The notes: a model not told the origin generated them from the letters alone. A stretch of 64,000 nucleotides of DNA from Nioella sediminis (GCF_001879695.1 NZ_MNBL01000042.1:29570-93569); one strand, 5' to 3'. Positions 42,951-51,947 are shown, counted from the first letter of the stretch. Translations and numbers: made by a program.

Positions 42951-45652
42951 TGGTACTCACAGTATCGAGTTCCGAGCAAAAAGCCCGCAGCTTTCAGGAG
43001 GCCATCCGCAGCGCTGATATCGACGATCTCATCCAAGATTTTGCGTATGACTGGAACGAAAATAGCTTCAATCCGGACTCTGAACTTGCTCGAATGTTTC
43101 GGATTGAGGGCTGGATTGACCAAGAAGTAATTCTTAATCGTTTGGGGTTACTCGTCTATGGTCGGATGACTTTGCATTTCTCCGAATACGACGATGCTTT
43201 GCGCAGCTCTATAGGCAACTACAATATTTCGCGCGAACTAATTTCGGGCAAAAACTCAACAGTCTTCCTCGTTAAGCATCAGATCCTTGGCAACGACGTT
43301 GTGATGAAGGTTATTCGCCCTGGGGCTTCTATTGATCTACAAAAGTCTCTCGCGGATCTCGGCGGGAAAGACCTGCCAGAAAATCTTGTTTTACCTTTTG
43401 AGATATTGCGGGTGAAAGCAACAGATGTTTTCGGAAATATTGTCGAAGTCGACGCACTTCTGTTCAGATACGTTAAAGGCATAACTTTCGCAAACTTTCT
43501 CCAACAAGAGAGTATTCGCCTAAATCCAAATATCATTTCGTCATTTGTACGCCAGGTCGGAGGATCATTGGCAGCTCTCGAACGCGAAGGAGGATATCAT
43601 GGTGATCTTCACGATAAGAACATCCTGGTTTCCCAATCGATTTCCGGCACAATTAAATTTGATATCATTGACATTTCTTATGGAACCGTTGGTAGTCTTA
43701 GTCCAGAAGAAGCTCGCAACAGCGACCTAGAAAATTTTGGGACTCTCGTCTGGCGATTGCTTAGCAACCAAAGGAAGACAAACCCGCAAGTCTCGATAAG
43801 ACGTGCGATCGGATCCGCAGCCTACTTCCCAATTGAAAAATTACTTAAAAACCAAGTTGGTTCAATGGCTGAGTTCTTTGAGATTTACTCTTCTCAGTCA
43901 CTTTATGACGCCTACCTTGAGCGCAAGAAGGTTTTCTTGGAAGAGAAGTTTAACCCGCCAGGATCGTTTCGCTTGCAAAGGTACGAAGAGTTCACTGACC
44001 CTGCTACAGCAGCTGGGATGTTCGAGCCACTTCCGGCACTGCGTGAAAAAGTGGTTACCTTTGGAAACAGTTACATATCTGGCAGCCGCGGTTGTGGAAA
44101 GTCGACATACTTGGCAATGCTAGGTTTTTTTCCAAGTGTTTCCAATGCTTTAGTAGACCCAAAGGAAATCTTTGGCATCTACTTCCCGTGCAGGCAAGGT
44201 GATTTTCGCTCGCTTAGCGTTCATCAAGAACGTGAGCAGCCCCCTGGACCAGAATACTACCGTCATATCGTTATTTTCAAAGCGATCAAACGCACGTTGC
44301 AGACACTCACATCTGCAGTGAACCTCGGAGTTCTTAAGAAGCCCGATTCCTACGTCGCCATTCGCAAGATTCTTGATGAGATCTTGCCGAATCCAGGGAT
44401 TGTCACAGTCGAAAGCGAAATAGCCTCCGAACTTAAGAACATCTCAAACATTGTATCCGATGCTGAATTGGCGTCAGCAAACGATCCACAATACTTCGAA
44501 AAAGCAGGCAAGGTACTTGCAACTGAAATTCAGTTGGCGGACTTCTTTGATGCTGTTAAGTCTGATTTCGAAACCCTATCAGATACTCGTTTTCATCTTT
44601 TGTTTGACGATGCCGGCTCTCCCTACGTGCCGCAAACTGTACAGCAGGCAATCTGCGATATTCTAATATCTTCAAATCCACATTTTTGCGTAAAATTTTC
44701 GGCAGAAAAACATACGTTTAGACTGGAAGCGACGGGAAAGAAAATTGAGATCGGCCATGACTTATTTGAAATAGACATAACAAGAACTCTGTTTGGGCGA
44801 CGTAGCGCAGGCTTAACCACGCAAGAAGTAGAGAACTACTTTGAAGGCATCGTGGACAAGCGACTTGAGCATTTCAAGTATGCAAGCCATTCAATAGTTG
44901 ATTACCTAGGGAACGATCCAGGAGCATATGACCGGCTCATGCATCGGCTAATGTTTGGCAGCCGAGATGCCTATTATCATGGCTGGAGTGTCATCAACAA
45001 CTCGGCTGGCCGAAACCCTAGAGCACTACTGGAAATTATATCAGAGATTTTTGCGGTCCAAGGAGTTCTACCCAGCTCCGACGCGAAACTCATCAAACCT
45101 CGACAACAAGACCACGCAGTTAGGCTAGTATCTGATAAGCGGCTCAATCAACTTAGACAAATTTCGGGCGTTTTTGAGTTTGGTGGCCGAAAGAGAAGTC
45201 TAGGAGCGCATCTTTATGACGTCGCAACTACTATTGGATCTGCCTTTAGATTGCACCTCCGGCGACAGGCACCTTCGCATCCAGGATTTCAAGTAACTCC
45301 TAGATCTATGATTGCTATTGAAAGGAATGATATTTACGATCTATCAAATGCATCAAATTTCATACTCAAAAAACTAATCACCTTTGGTGTGTTGGAAGCA
45401 TCGATTGACTACGTCGCAAGAGACGACAACAGAAAGAAGCCAGTATATATTCTCAATCGGATTTACTGCCCGTCTTTCAATATTGGTCTCAGACGAGATG
45501 ATCACCTTCGTTTGTCCGCATCTAAATTAGAGTTTCTTCTCCTTTCTCCAGATTCTTTTCGCCAGGGCGGAGCGGAGTTTGTGAAAGACAAAAACGAAGA
45601 CTTTCACGATATCGTTGACCTGTTTGATTGGAGCAATGACAGTGAAATCTGA
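42950..45652 (+). CDS. protein kinase-like / P-loop ATPase fusion (gene C)
   Basis: A 900-residue protein. Residues about 90-310 form a kinase-like domain: Gly-rich loop SGKNSTVFLV (99-108), Lys120 in VVMK, catalytic loop HGDLHDKN (217-224) and metal-binding Asp241 in DISYG. The HGD form is seen in atypical and small-molecule kinases as well. Residues about 365-600 form a P-loop ATPase: Walker A GSRGCGKST (378-386, Lys384) and Walker B FHLLFDDAG (548-556), reminiscent of ORC/Cdc6 or STAND ATPases. The last 300 residues contain a probable winged-helix part (SNASNFILKKLITFGVLEA). It looks like the sensor/switch of the operon. All key catalytic residues are present. Confidence 0.8.
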   Translation: MVLTVSSSEQKARSFQEAIRSADIDDLIQDFAYDWNENSFNPDSELARMFRIEGWIDQEVILNRLGLLVYGRMTLHFSEYDDALRSSIGNYNISRELISGKNSTVFLVKHQILGNDVVMKVIRPGASIDLQKSLADLGGKDLPENLVLPFEILRVKATDVFGNIVEVDALLFRYVKGITFANFLQQESIRLNPNIISSFVRQVGGSLAALEREGGYHGDLHDKNILVSQSISGTIKFDIIDISYGTVGSLSPEEARNSDLENFGTLVWRLLSNQRKTNPQVSIRRAIGSAAYFPIEKLLKNQVGSMAEFFEIYSSQSLYDAYLERKKVFLEEKFNPPGSFRLQRYEEFTDPATAAGMFEPLPALREKVVTFGNSYISGSRGCGKSTYLAMLGFFPSVSNALVDPKEIFGIYFPCRQGDFRSLSVHQEREQPPGPEYYRHIVIFKAIKRTLQTLTSAVNLGVLKKPDSYVAIRKILDEILPNPGIVTVESEIASELKNISNIVSDAELASANDPQYFEKAGKVLATEIQLADFFDAVKSDFETLSDTRFHLLFDDAGSPYVPQTVQQAICDILISSNPHFCVKFSAEKHTFRLEATGKKIEIGHDLFEIDITRTLFGRRSAGLTTQEVENYFEGIVDKRLEHFKYASHSIVDYLGNDPGAYDRLMHRLMFGSRDAYYHGWSVINNSAGRNPRALLEIISEIFAVQGVLPSSDAKLIKPRQQDHAVRLVSDKRLNQLRQISGVFEFGGRKRSLGAHLYDVATTIGSAFRLHLRRQAPSHPGFQVTPRSMIAIERNDIYDLSNASNFILKKLITFGVLEASIDYVARDDNRKKPVYILNRIYCPSFNIGLRRDDHLRLSASKLEFLLLSPDSFRQGGAEFVKDKNEDFHDIVDLFDWSNDSEI

Positions 45653-46670
45653 TTATGAAATTGTTAGCATCCCGGGTGGCAAGATATCTCCGGGTGCTTT
45701 GGATGTACTTATCCTTGCTTCCGGCTTCGAAGAACGGGCCTTTCGAATTTTATGCAATTCTGAATTTTCTTCAGATGCGTTTTGTTTGCTTACGCTGTTT
45801 GACAATGATTCTGAAGGTAATGCGGAAGTTGCTGAAAAATTTGTCAATTGTGCCAAAGAAAAATTCAAATCTGAAAGAATTCGAACCTGTAGCCTCAAGC
45901 TAAATGAGGTATATCGATACCAGGCTGCAGTCAGAAAGCAAATTCTGGACCTTCCGAGCAGCTGTGTCAACGTCTGGCTCGATGTCTCTGGTTTCCCCGC
46001 TTACGCTATTTGTATCTGGCTACAGGAACTTCGGGACTGTCGTCCATACGAAGATCTACACGTCACATACACGTCTGCATTAGAGTATGTGCCGAGCTTT
46101 GACGAGTATCAGAAAATGCTTAAGGATGATGATCTCGACAGAGAGAATACCCCGCCTTCCATGGCGAAAGAAATGTCCGTCAATATGACATTTGTTCCAT
46201 TTTCGGGCCACTTAAATCACGAAGGGCGTTCATGCCTTGCTCTCTTTTCTGGCTACGAACTTCATAGATCGGCGGGTGTTATTGAAAACATCAATCCTAC
46301 CCAACTTCTTCTTATATATGGAGATCCATCGAGTCCTAATCTTAGTTGGCGGCTCGAATATAGTCAAAAGCTTCACGAAAGGTATGAGAAAACTCGAAAG
46401 AGTGCATCGGCAATTGTTCCAACCCATTCCATTGAAGAGTCAATGGCCTTGTTGGAAGAGTACTATCACTATTTGATAGATGACTTCGATTTTATTGTAT
46501 CCCCAGTCTGCAGCAAAATGCACACGGTTGCCAGTTTCCTATTTTGGGAGAAGCATCAAGAAGTTCAACTCACCTTTCCTCTCCCGATTGGATACAAATC
46601 AGACGTCAAGCCAATCGGTTGCGGCGACACACTTCACGTTAAGCTACCGAACCGAGTGAGGTTCACATAG
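45636..46670 (+). CDS. unrecognised protein, last gene of defence-like operon (gene D)
   Basis: A 344-residue protein with no family I can name. The start overlaps gene C by 17 bases; GGAGCA lies four bases before the ATG. The N-terminal half has a Rossmann-like pattern: LDVLILASGFEERA (residues 22-35), VNVWLDVSGFP (111-121) and alternating strands. The second half has LLLIYGDPSSPN and FDFIVSPVCSKMHT. No signal peptide or membrane helix is visible, so it is cytoplasmic. The tight overlap means it is made together with the kinase-ATPase and is probably part of the same complex. Confidence 0.7.
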   Translation: MTVKSDYEIVSIPGGKISPGALDVLILASGFEERAFRILCNSEFSSDAFCLLTLFDNDSEGNAEVAEKFVNCAKEKFKSERIRTCSLKLNEVYRYQAAVRKQILDLPSSCVNVWLDVSGFPAYAICIWLQELRDCRPYEDLHVTYTSALEYVPSFDEYQKMLKDDDLDRENTPPSMAKEMSVNMTFVPFSGHLNHEGRSCLALFSGYELHRSAGVIENINPTQLLLIYGDPSSPNLSWRLEYSQKLHERYEKTRKSASAIVPTHSIEESMALLEEYYHYLIDDFDFIVSPVCSKMHTVASFLFWEKHQEVQLTFPLPIGYKSDVKPIGCGDTLHVKLPNRVRFT

Positions 46671-46926
46671 ATTAATATTTGCGCGCAAAGGTCATAATTT
46701 GTGAGTCTCGGATACCATCTCGTCTCCGTTGAATTTGGCATCTGGCACAAATTTTGTGATTTTTTCCAAAAGGTTGACGTTCACTATTGAGCAGTAGATC
46801 TTTGCGCATTCGAGATCGCTATCGGAGGCCAACTGTCTGAATATACTATTATACTAATTAGTCTAGATTCCCCTGCGTAAGCATTTAAGAACCGAACTCC
46901 AATGGCCAAACTCAGCAGAAAGTTAA

Positions 46927-47070
46927 GGCCACTGAACACCTGTGCGTGTGATCCATAAAACGGCTTCCATGATCAACTTCGGACCGCGTCCGGCCTGGAC
47001 GGGATCAATGTCCTTACCCAGGCAGAAAGGTCGATAATCGCCCAGTGGGCGTCGGTCGGGACATGACGGC
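46927..47070 (-). pseudogene. IS5-type transposase N-terminal fragment, frameshifted
   Basis: On the - strand one frame gives PTDAHWAIID; another then gives DIDPVQAGRGPKL and IMEAVLWITRTGVQW. Together they match the start of IS5-type transposases (TDxQWxxIxPxLP... RGRPxxxxRxxxxAVLWxxRTGxPW). The two parts are in different frames, and the rest of the gene is missing, so it is a dead remnant. Confidence 0.65.
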
Positions 47071-47454
47071 CAAGGCTGCGTTCCTCTTTTTGCAGCCTTG
47101 AATCAGAACTCAAACCAAGTGGAAATGCTGAACGTCAACAAAACTTCGAACTGCAAACTATGGTAGTTAATGCGCTCCGAAGTACCGTTGTCTTGACTCC
47201 ACCGGTGGTGAATGACTGCTTTTCTAGTTTCGATTTGCCGCTTTGCGTAAGCAGCGAATGACCGGTTTCCGTTCGGAAGCTCTTGTTAAGTGTCTGCTGT
47301 CGATGAAGTGCGCATCTGCACTTGCGCCCAAGCCCTAGCAGGCCAACGAACACGGAGACACTGTTGATCAGAGAACTCTGTGGGCGTGACATTCTCGGGG
47401 CGAATGCTCGACTCGCTAGCGTTGCAATTCTGCCACTTCTATGGAGCAGGAGCC

Positions 47455-47474
47455 TGCTTCCACACTGCTTCCAC
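47455..47474. promoter_or_regulatory. paired arm-type integrase sites (right end)
   Basis: Two exact copies of TGCTTCCAC begin 11 bp apart (47455 and 47466). A matching pair with the same spacing lies near the left end beside the integrase gene. They are probable arm-type binding sites for the island integrase. Confidence 0.6.
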
Positions 47475-47536
47475 GGGCTTCTAAGCACGGCCACCTGGAC
47501 AACAGTCGCGATGCGCATCTCATTGATTTTAAATGG

Positions 47537-47587
47537 TTTCAGTGGTGAGCCGTGCAGGATTCGAACCTGCGACCCACTGATTAAAAG
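47537..47587. repeat. 51-bp attachment repeat (right), within tRNA-Lys
   Basis: Identical to 34480-34530. This copy is part of the intact tRNA-Lys gene, which is restored by the element's own sequence after integration. Confidence 0.93.
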
Positions 47588-47618
47588 TCAGTTGCTCTAC
47601 CAACTGAGCTAACGGCCC
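47543..47618 (-). tRNA. tRNA-Lys (anticodon TTT)
   Basis: A 76-nt tRNA read on the - strand, starting GGGCCGTTAGCTC and ending with an encoded CCA. The acceptor stem pairs GGGCCGT with ACGGCTC. The anticodon arm has stem ACTGA/TCAGT with loop CTTTTAA, giving anticodon TTT. The T arm contains GGTTCGAATCC. It is the integration site of the island, which occupies the side next to its 3' end. Confidence 0.97.
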
Positions 47619-47750
47619 ACTCTGAAGTTGCGGCGCTGTCTTGCGACCCCCGCTACAGGCGGCTTCTCTATAAACCCGATCCGGGGGCGTCAAGCAGAAA
47701 TCTTTCCTTTGGGATTTCAAATCGACCGGCGAAGGCGTATATGCCCGCGC

Positions 47751-48587
47751 ATGGTGGAACATGGACCCATAGCCGGCCTGCCCTTCATGAAAATGCATGG
47801 GCTTGGCAATGACTTCGTGGTGATCGACGCGCGGGAGACCGCCGTGACGATGACCGCGCCCTTGGCGGCTGCGTTGGCGGACCGGCATCGGGGGGTGGGA
47901 TTCGATCAGCTGGCGGTGATTCATTCCGATGACGGAGCGGACCTGTCCCTGATCTTCTACAACGCCGATGGCTCGACGGCCGGGGCCTGCGGTAATGCGA
48001 CCCGCTGCGTGGCGCGCTACGAGATGGGGCGCACCGGAAAGCGCGCCCTGACGATCCGCACCGAGCGGGGGCTGCTCGAGGCGTTGGATGCGGGTAACGG
48101 GCTGACCTCGGTCAATATGGGCGCTCCGCAGCTCGACTGGCAGGACATCCCCCTGGCCCATCAGATGGATACGCGGGAGCTGCCGATCGAGGGCGCGCCG
48201 ACCGCGACCGGCATGGGCAACCCGCATTGCACCTTCTTCGTCGAGGATGCCGAGGCGGTGGACCTTGCCGCGCGCGGGGCCGAGATCGAACATCACCCGC
48301 TTTACCCCGAGCGCACCAATGTTCAGTTCGCGCATGTGATCGGGCCGGATCATCTGCGCATGCGGGTCTGGGAACGGGGTGTGGGGGTGACGCTGGCCTC
48401 TGGCTCGTCGTCCTGCGCCACCGCGGTTGCCGCCGCGCGTCGGGGGCTGACCGGGCGCACCGTGACCATTGAGCTTGACGGCGGCACCATCCATATCGAC
48501 TGGCGCGAGGATGGCGTCTGGATGACGGGGCCCACGGCCCATGTCTTCGACGCCGTGCTGACGCCGGATTTCCTGTCGGCGCTCTGA
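47751..48587 (+). CDS. dapF: diaminopimelate epimerase
   Basis: DapF interconverts LL- and meso-diaminopimelate for lysine and peptidoglycan synthesis. The 278-residue protein has [14 protein letters not shown] at the start. The two catalytic Cys lie in ACGNATRC near residue 84 and GSSSCATAV near residue 224. I used the ATG at 47751, 12 codons before the MKMHG often annotated as the start, because the extra residues (GLPFMKMHG) are common in relatives. Its stop overlaps the mtaB start by one base. Confidence 0.95.
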   Translation: MVEHGPIAGLPFMKMHGLGNDFVVIDARETAVTMTAPLAAALADRHRGVGFDQLAVIHSDDGADLSLIFYNADGSTAGACGNATRCVARYEMGRTGKRALTIRTERGLLEALDAGNGLTSVNMGAPQLDWQDIPLAHQMDTRELPIEGAPTATGMGNPHCTFFVEDAEAVDLAARGAEIEHHPLYPERTNVQFAHVIGPDHLRMRVWERGVGVTLASGSSSCATAVAAARRGLTGRTVTIELDGGTIHIDWREDGVWMTGPTAHVFDAVLTPDFLSAL

Positions 48588-49849
48588 TGTCCATCAAGCC
48601 CCCCATTTTCCATACGCTCGGCTGTCGGCTCAACGCCTATGAAACCGAGGCGATGAAAGCGCTCAGCGATCAGGCCGGGGTGGATAATGCCGTGGTGGTG
48701 AACACCTGCGCGGTGACGGCCGAGGCGGTGCGCAAGGCCCGGCAGGAGATTCGCAAACTGCGCCGAGACAACCCGGAGGCGAAGATCATCGTCACCGGCT
48801 GCGCCGCGCAGACGGAGCCTGACACGTTCAAGGCGATGGATGAGGTCGATCTGGTCATTGGCAATACCGAGAAGATGCGGCCTGAAACCTGGGCGGGCAT
48901 TGCGGGCGACTTCATCGGTCAGACCGAGAAGGTGATGGTCGATGACATCATGTCGGTCACCGAAACGGCGGGCCACCTAATCGACGGGTTCGGCACAAGG
49001 TCCCGCGCTTATGTGCAGGTTCAGAACGGCTGCGACCATCGCTGCACCTTCTGCATCATTCCCTATGGGCGCGGCAATTCCCGGTCTGTCCCCGCCGGTG
49101 TGGTGGTGGATCAGATCAAGCGGCTGGTGGACCGCGGCTATAATGAGGTGGTGCTGACAGGCGTCGATCTGACCTCTTGGGGGGCGGATCTGCCCTCGAC
49201 CCCGCGTCTTGGCGATCTGGTCATGCGCATCCTGAAGCTGGTGCCGGACCTGCCGCGCCTGCGCATCTCCTCCATCGATTCCATCGAGGCGGACGAGAAC
49301 CTGATGCAGGCCATCGCGACGGAACCGCGCCTGATGCCGCATCTGCACCTGTCGCTTCAGCATGGCGATGACCTGATCCTCAAGCGCATGGCCCGCCGTC
49401 ACCTGCGCGACGATGCCATCCGCTTCTGCGAAGAGGCGCGGCGCCTGCGGCCAGAGATGACCTTCGGCGCCGATATCATCGCTGGCTTTCCGACCGAGAC
49501 CGAGGCGCATTTCGAGAACTCGCTGAAGCTGGTGACCGACTGCGACCTGACGTGGTTGCATGTCTTCCCCTATTCCAAACGGAACGGCACCCCTGCGGCC
49601 CGCATTCCCAATCAGGTGAACGGCGTGGTGATCAAGGATCGCGCAGCCAGGCTGCGCGCCACCGGCGACCGGCAGGTCGCCAAACACCTCGCCGCACAAG
49701 TGGGCCGTCGTCACCGTGTCCTGCTCGAGAACCCCCATATGGGCCGGACCGAGCAGTTCACCGAGGTCAGCTTCCGCGATCCGCAACCCGAGGGGCAGAT
49801 CGTCAGCGCGTTGATCACGGGTATCGAAGGCAACCAGCTTTGCGCCTGA
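48587..49849 (+). CDS. mtaB: tRNA t6A37 methylthiotransferase MtaB
   Basis: A 420-residue radical-SAM enzyme that converts t6A37 to ms2t6A37 in tRNAs. The N-terminal UPF0004 domain has Cys in TLGCRLNAYE, NTCAVTAEAV and VTGCAAQ, which bind one 4Fe-4S cluster. The radical-SAM cluster motif is CDHRCTFC in QNGCDHRCTFCIIPYGRG near residue 150. The C-terminal TRAM part ends the protein. It is translationally coupled to dapF (TGATG), a known arrangement in this group. TrmO at 11.5 kb modifies the same nucleoside. Confidence 0.94.
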   Translation: MSIKPPIFHTLGCRLNAYETEAMKALSDQAGVDNAVVVNTCAVTAEAVRKARQEIRKLRRDNPEAKIIVTGCAAQTEPDTFKAMDEVDLVIGNTEKMRPETWAGIAGDFIGQTEKVMVDDIMSVTETAGHLIDGFGTRSRAYVQVQNGCDHRCTFCIIPYGRGNSRSVPAGVVVDQIKRLVDRGYNEVVLTGVDLTSWGADLPSTPRLGDLVMRILKLVPDLPRLRISSIDSIEADENLMQAIATEPRLMPHLHLSLQHGDDLILKRMARRHLRDDAIRFCEEARRLRPEMTFGADIIAGFPTETEAHFENSLKLVTDCDLTWLHVFPYSKRNGTPAARIPNQVNGVVIKDRAARLRATGDRQVAKHLAAQVGRRHRVLLENPHMGRTEQFTEVSFRDPQPEGQIVSALITGIEGNQLCA

Positions 49850-50007
49850 GGGCGCGAGTCTGAGGCATGCCAACTGCCTGCTCACTCAGAGGCACCTGAA
49901 CTGGCTGTCCGCGAACACAGCGTCGAAAGCGGTGCCGAAACGACCCTTTCTATTGCTTGACGGCCCTCCTCCGCTATCGTTCACGCAAACCGAAAGCGGA
50001 GAACCCC

Positions 50008-50946
50008 ATGCCCGACGATCAACGCCCTGCCAATCCGCCGCTTCAGGCGCGTAATCCACTGGGGGGCACCGAAACGCTTCCAAACTGGGGGATCGATTCA
50101 GAATATGGGGTGCTCAAGGACGTGCTGCTCGGCCCCGTGGAAACCTTCGGGCATATGGACAACGTGGCCTTCAGCTCGATCTACCGCGAAACCGCGCGCA
50201 CCGGGCGCAAATGGGATCACCAGATCGCGGTCAAACAGTACCGCGAGATGTGCGACGCCTATGAAGGTGCGGGCGTGACCATCCACACCCTGCCCGCTGA
50301 CGAGCATCTGAAATACGGCGTCTATGCCCGCGATTCCAGCTTTATGACTCCCTGGGGTGCCGTGATCACCCAGATGGCAAATCCGCGACGGCGCGGGGAG
50401 TATTCTGCGGCGCTGCGCTTCTACCTCGGGGCTGGCATCCCGATCTACGACATGGTCAGCGCCGGAAATTTCGAGGGCGGAGATTTTCATATCATCGAAC
50501 CGGGTGCTGTGCTGATCGGCTACACGGGCATGCGCTGCGAAGAGGTTTCGGCACGCCAGATCGGGGCCTGGGTCGAGAAAGAGGGGTGGGAGGTGCACTA
50601 CGCCTATATCGACCCGTACTATGTGCATATCGACCTGATGGTCTGCATGATTGCCCCGAAATGTGCGGCGGTCTGTCTGGAGACAACCCCCGATCACGTC
50701 ACCGACTGGCTGAGATCCCGAGGGGTGGAGATCATCCCCGTGGGCTTCCGCGACACGATGGCGCTCGGCTGCAACGTGATGTCGCTTGGCGGGGATCGCG
50801 TTCTGGCCCCGGCGGCCAGCAAAGACCTCATCGCCAAGCTGCGCGCCAACGGGTTCACGGTCTACGACCCGGAAATGGACATGTTCACCATGATGGGCGG
50901 CGGCATCCACTGCATGGCACAATCGCTGAGGCGCGAACCGGGCTGA
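50008..50946 (+). CDS. arginine deiminase-fold hydrolase (dimethylarginine dimethylaminohydrolase-like)
   Basis: A 312-residue member of the guanidine-modifying superfamily. Active-site elements are YARDSSF (Asp), GNFEGGDFHII, the catalytic His in YYVHIDLMVC and the nucleophilic Cys in GGGIHCMAQS near the C terminus. The combination fits DDAH or a related amidinohydrolase/amidinotransferase; the substrate (dimethylarginine, arginine or another guanidine compound) is not certain. The start is the ATG at 50008; an upstream ATG 51 bases earlier adds an Arg-rich stretch unlikely to be coding. Confidence 0.82.
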   Translation: MPDDQRPANPPLQARNPLGGTETLPNWGIDSEYGVLKDVLLGPVETFGHMDNVAFSSIYRETARTGRKWDHQIAVKQYREMCDAYEGAGVTIHTLPADEHLKYGVYARDSSFMTPWGAVITQMANPRRRGEYSAALRFYLGAGIPIYDMVSAGNFEGGDFHIIEPGAVLIGYTGMRCEEVSARQIGAWVEKEGWEVHYAYIDPYYVHIDLMVCMIAPKCAAVCLETTPDHVTDWLRSRGVEIIPVGFRDTMALGCNVMSLGGDRVLAPAASKDLIAKLRANGFTVYDPEMDMFTMMGGGIHCMAQSLRREPG

Positions 50947-50950
50947 GGGC

Positions 50951-51856
50951 CTAGTGCCAGGGCTGCCGCGGCGCCGGGGGCGCGGCGGCGGGGCGCTGTG
51001 ACTTCGGAGTGATCACGGTGATGACCCCGGCCATCACAATGGCCCCCATGCCGATGAAGCTGATCCAGTCGGGGAACTGGCTGAACAGGATCACGTCGAA
51101 GCCAAGCGCCCAGATCATCCCGGTATAGTCGAACGGGGCAAGCTGAGAGACCGGCACGCGCGCGGCGGCTTCGGTGGCGAGGATCTGCGCCACGCCGCCA
51201 AGAAGCCCCGCGAAGACCAGGTACCATAGCACCTCGCCCTGCATCGGCACCCAACCGAGCGGCAGGCTTAGAAGCCCTATGCCCGAACAGGTGACCGAGA
51301 ACCAGAAGGCGATGGTCACGGCGCTTTCGGTCTTTGTCAGGTTACGGATCTGCACACGCACCAGCCCCATTGTGGCGGCAAAACCAAGGCCCGCAGCGAT
51401 GCCGATCAACTGGCCCGGATCGGCATCGGGGCGCACAAGACTGCTGGCCAGCATCAGCAGCACACCGCCAAAGCCGATGAAGGCCGCCCAGATGATGCGG
51501 CGGGTCAGCACCTCGCCCAACAGCATTGCCGCGAAGGGCAGCGACACGAGCGGACCGAGGAAGGCCAGCGCGGTTGCATTGGCGACCGGCAGATAGGCCA
51601 GCGAGATGAAGGACAGCACCATCGAGATACCGCCGAACAGCCCGCGCATGAAGTGACCGCCGGGGCGTTTGGTCAGGAACCCGTTCGGGAAGCGCCCGAT
51701 CCAGGCCATGTAGATCACGATCGGAATGATCGCGACGAAGCTGCGCCAGAAGACAATCTGCCCGACCGGCACGCTATGGGACAGCCCGTGCACGGTGGCG
51801 GACATGGCGGCGAAAAAGCCGACCGAGAGCAGGCGCAGGGCAATGCCGTTCAGCAT
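50951..51856 (-). CDS. DMT-superfamily transporter (EamA type)
   Basis: A 301-residue protein with about ten membrane helices in two EamA repeats. Typical segments are PVGQIVFWRSFVAIIPIVIY, ANATALAFLGPLVSLPFAAM with LGEVLTRRIIWAAFIGFGGV, and AARVPVSQLAPFDYTGMIWA with GAIVMAGVITVI. The C terminus is rich in Pro and Ala. I chose the Met before LNGIALRLL, removing 18 residues of the longer frame. The substrate is unknown; it converges with the hydrolase gene. Confidence 0.88.
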   Translation of the reverse strand: MLNGIALRLLSVGFFAAMSATVHGLSHSVPVGQIVFWRSFVAIIPIVIYMAWIGRFPNGFLTKRPGGHFMRGLFGGISMVLSFISLAYLPVANATALAFLGPLVSLPFAAMLLGEVLTRRIIWAAFIGFGGVLLMLASSLVRPDADPGQLIGIAAGLGFAATMGLVRVQIRNLTKTESAVTIAFWFSVTCSGIGLLSLPLGWVPMQGEVLWYLVFAGLLGGVAQILATEAAARVPVSQLAPFDYTGMIWALGFDVILFSQFPDWISFIGMGAIVMAGVITVITPKSQRPAAAPPAPRQPWH

Positions 51857-51947
51857 GGGGGACTCGCGGGAAGGGTCGCAGTCACCATGGGCTGAATGGG
51901 GTGGGTCCACAAGGGGGCGCGGCGGGTCGTGCTACGCCCCCGATCGG

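Larger units (their letters stand above)
46671..47536. other. 866-bp right end of the island without intact genes
   Basis: An AT-rich stretch follows the operon, including the small hairpin CACAAA-T-TTTGTG with a T run at 46746-46765 that may terminate it. Then come a broken transposase fragment (46927-47070), unrecognised DNA and the paired arm-type sites. No intact coding sequence is seen. Confidence 0.6.

Noticed and set aside
47135..47518. - strand frame of 127 codons inside the right end of the island
   Set aside because: Low-complexity, no ribosome binding site or motif, and it covers the probable integrase arm sites.
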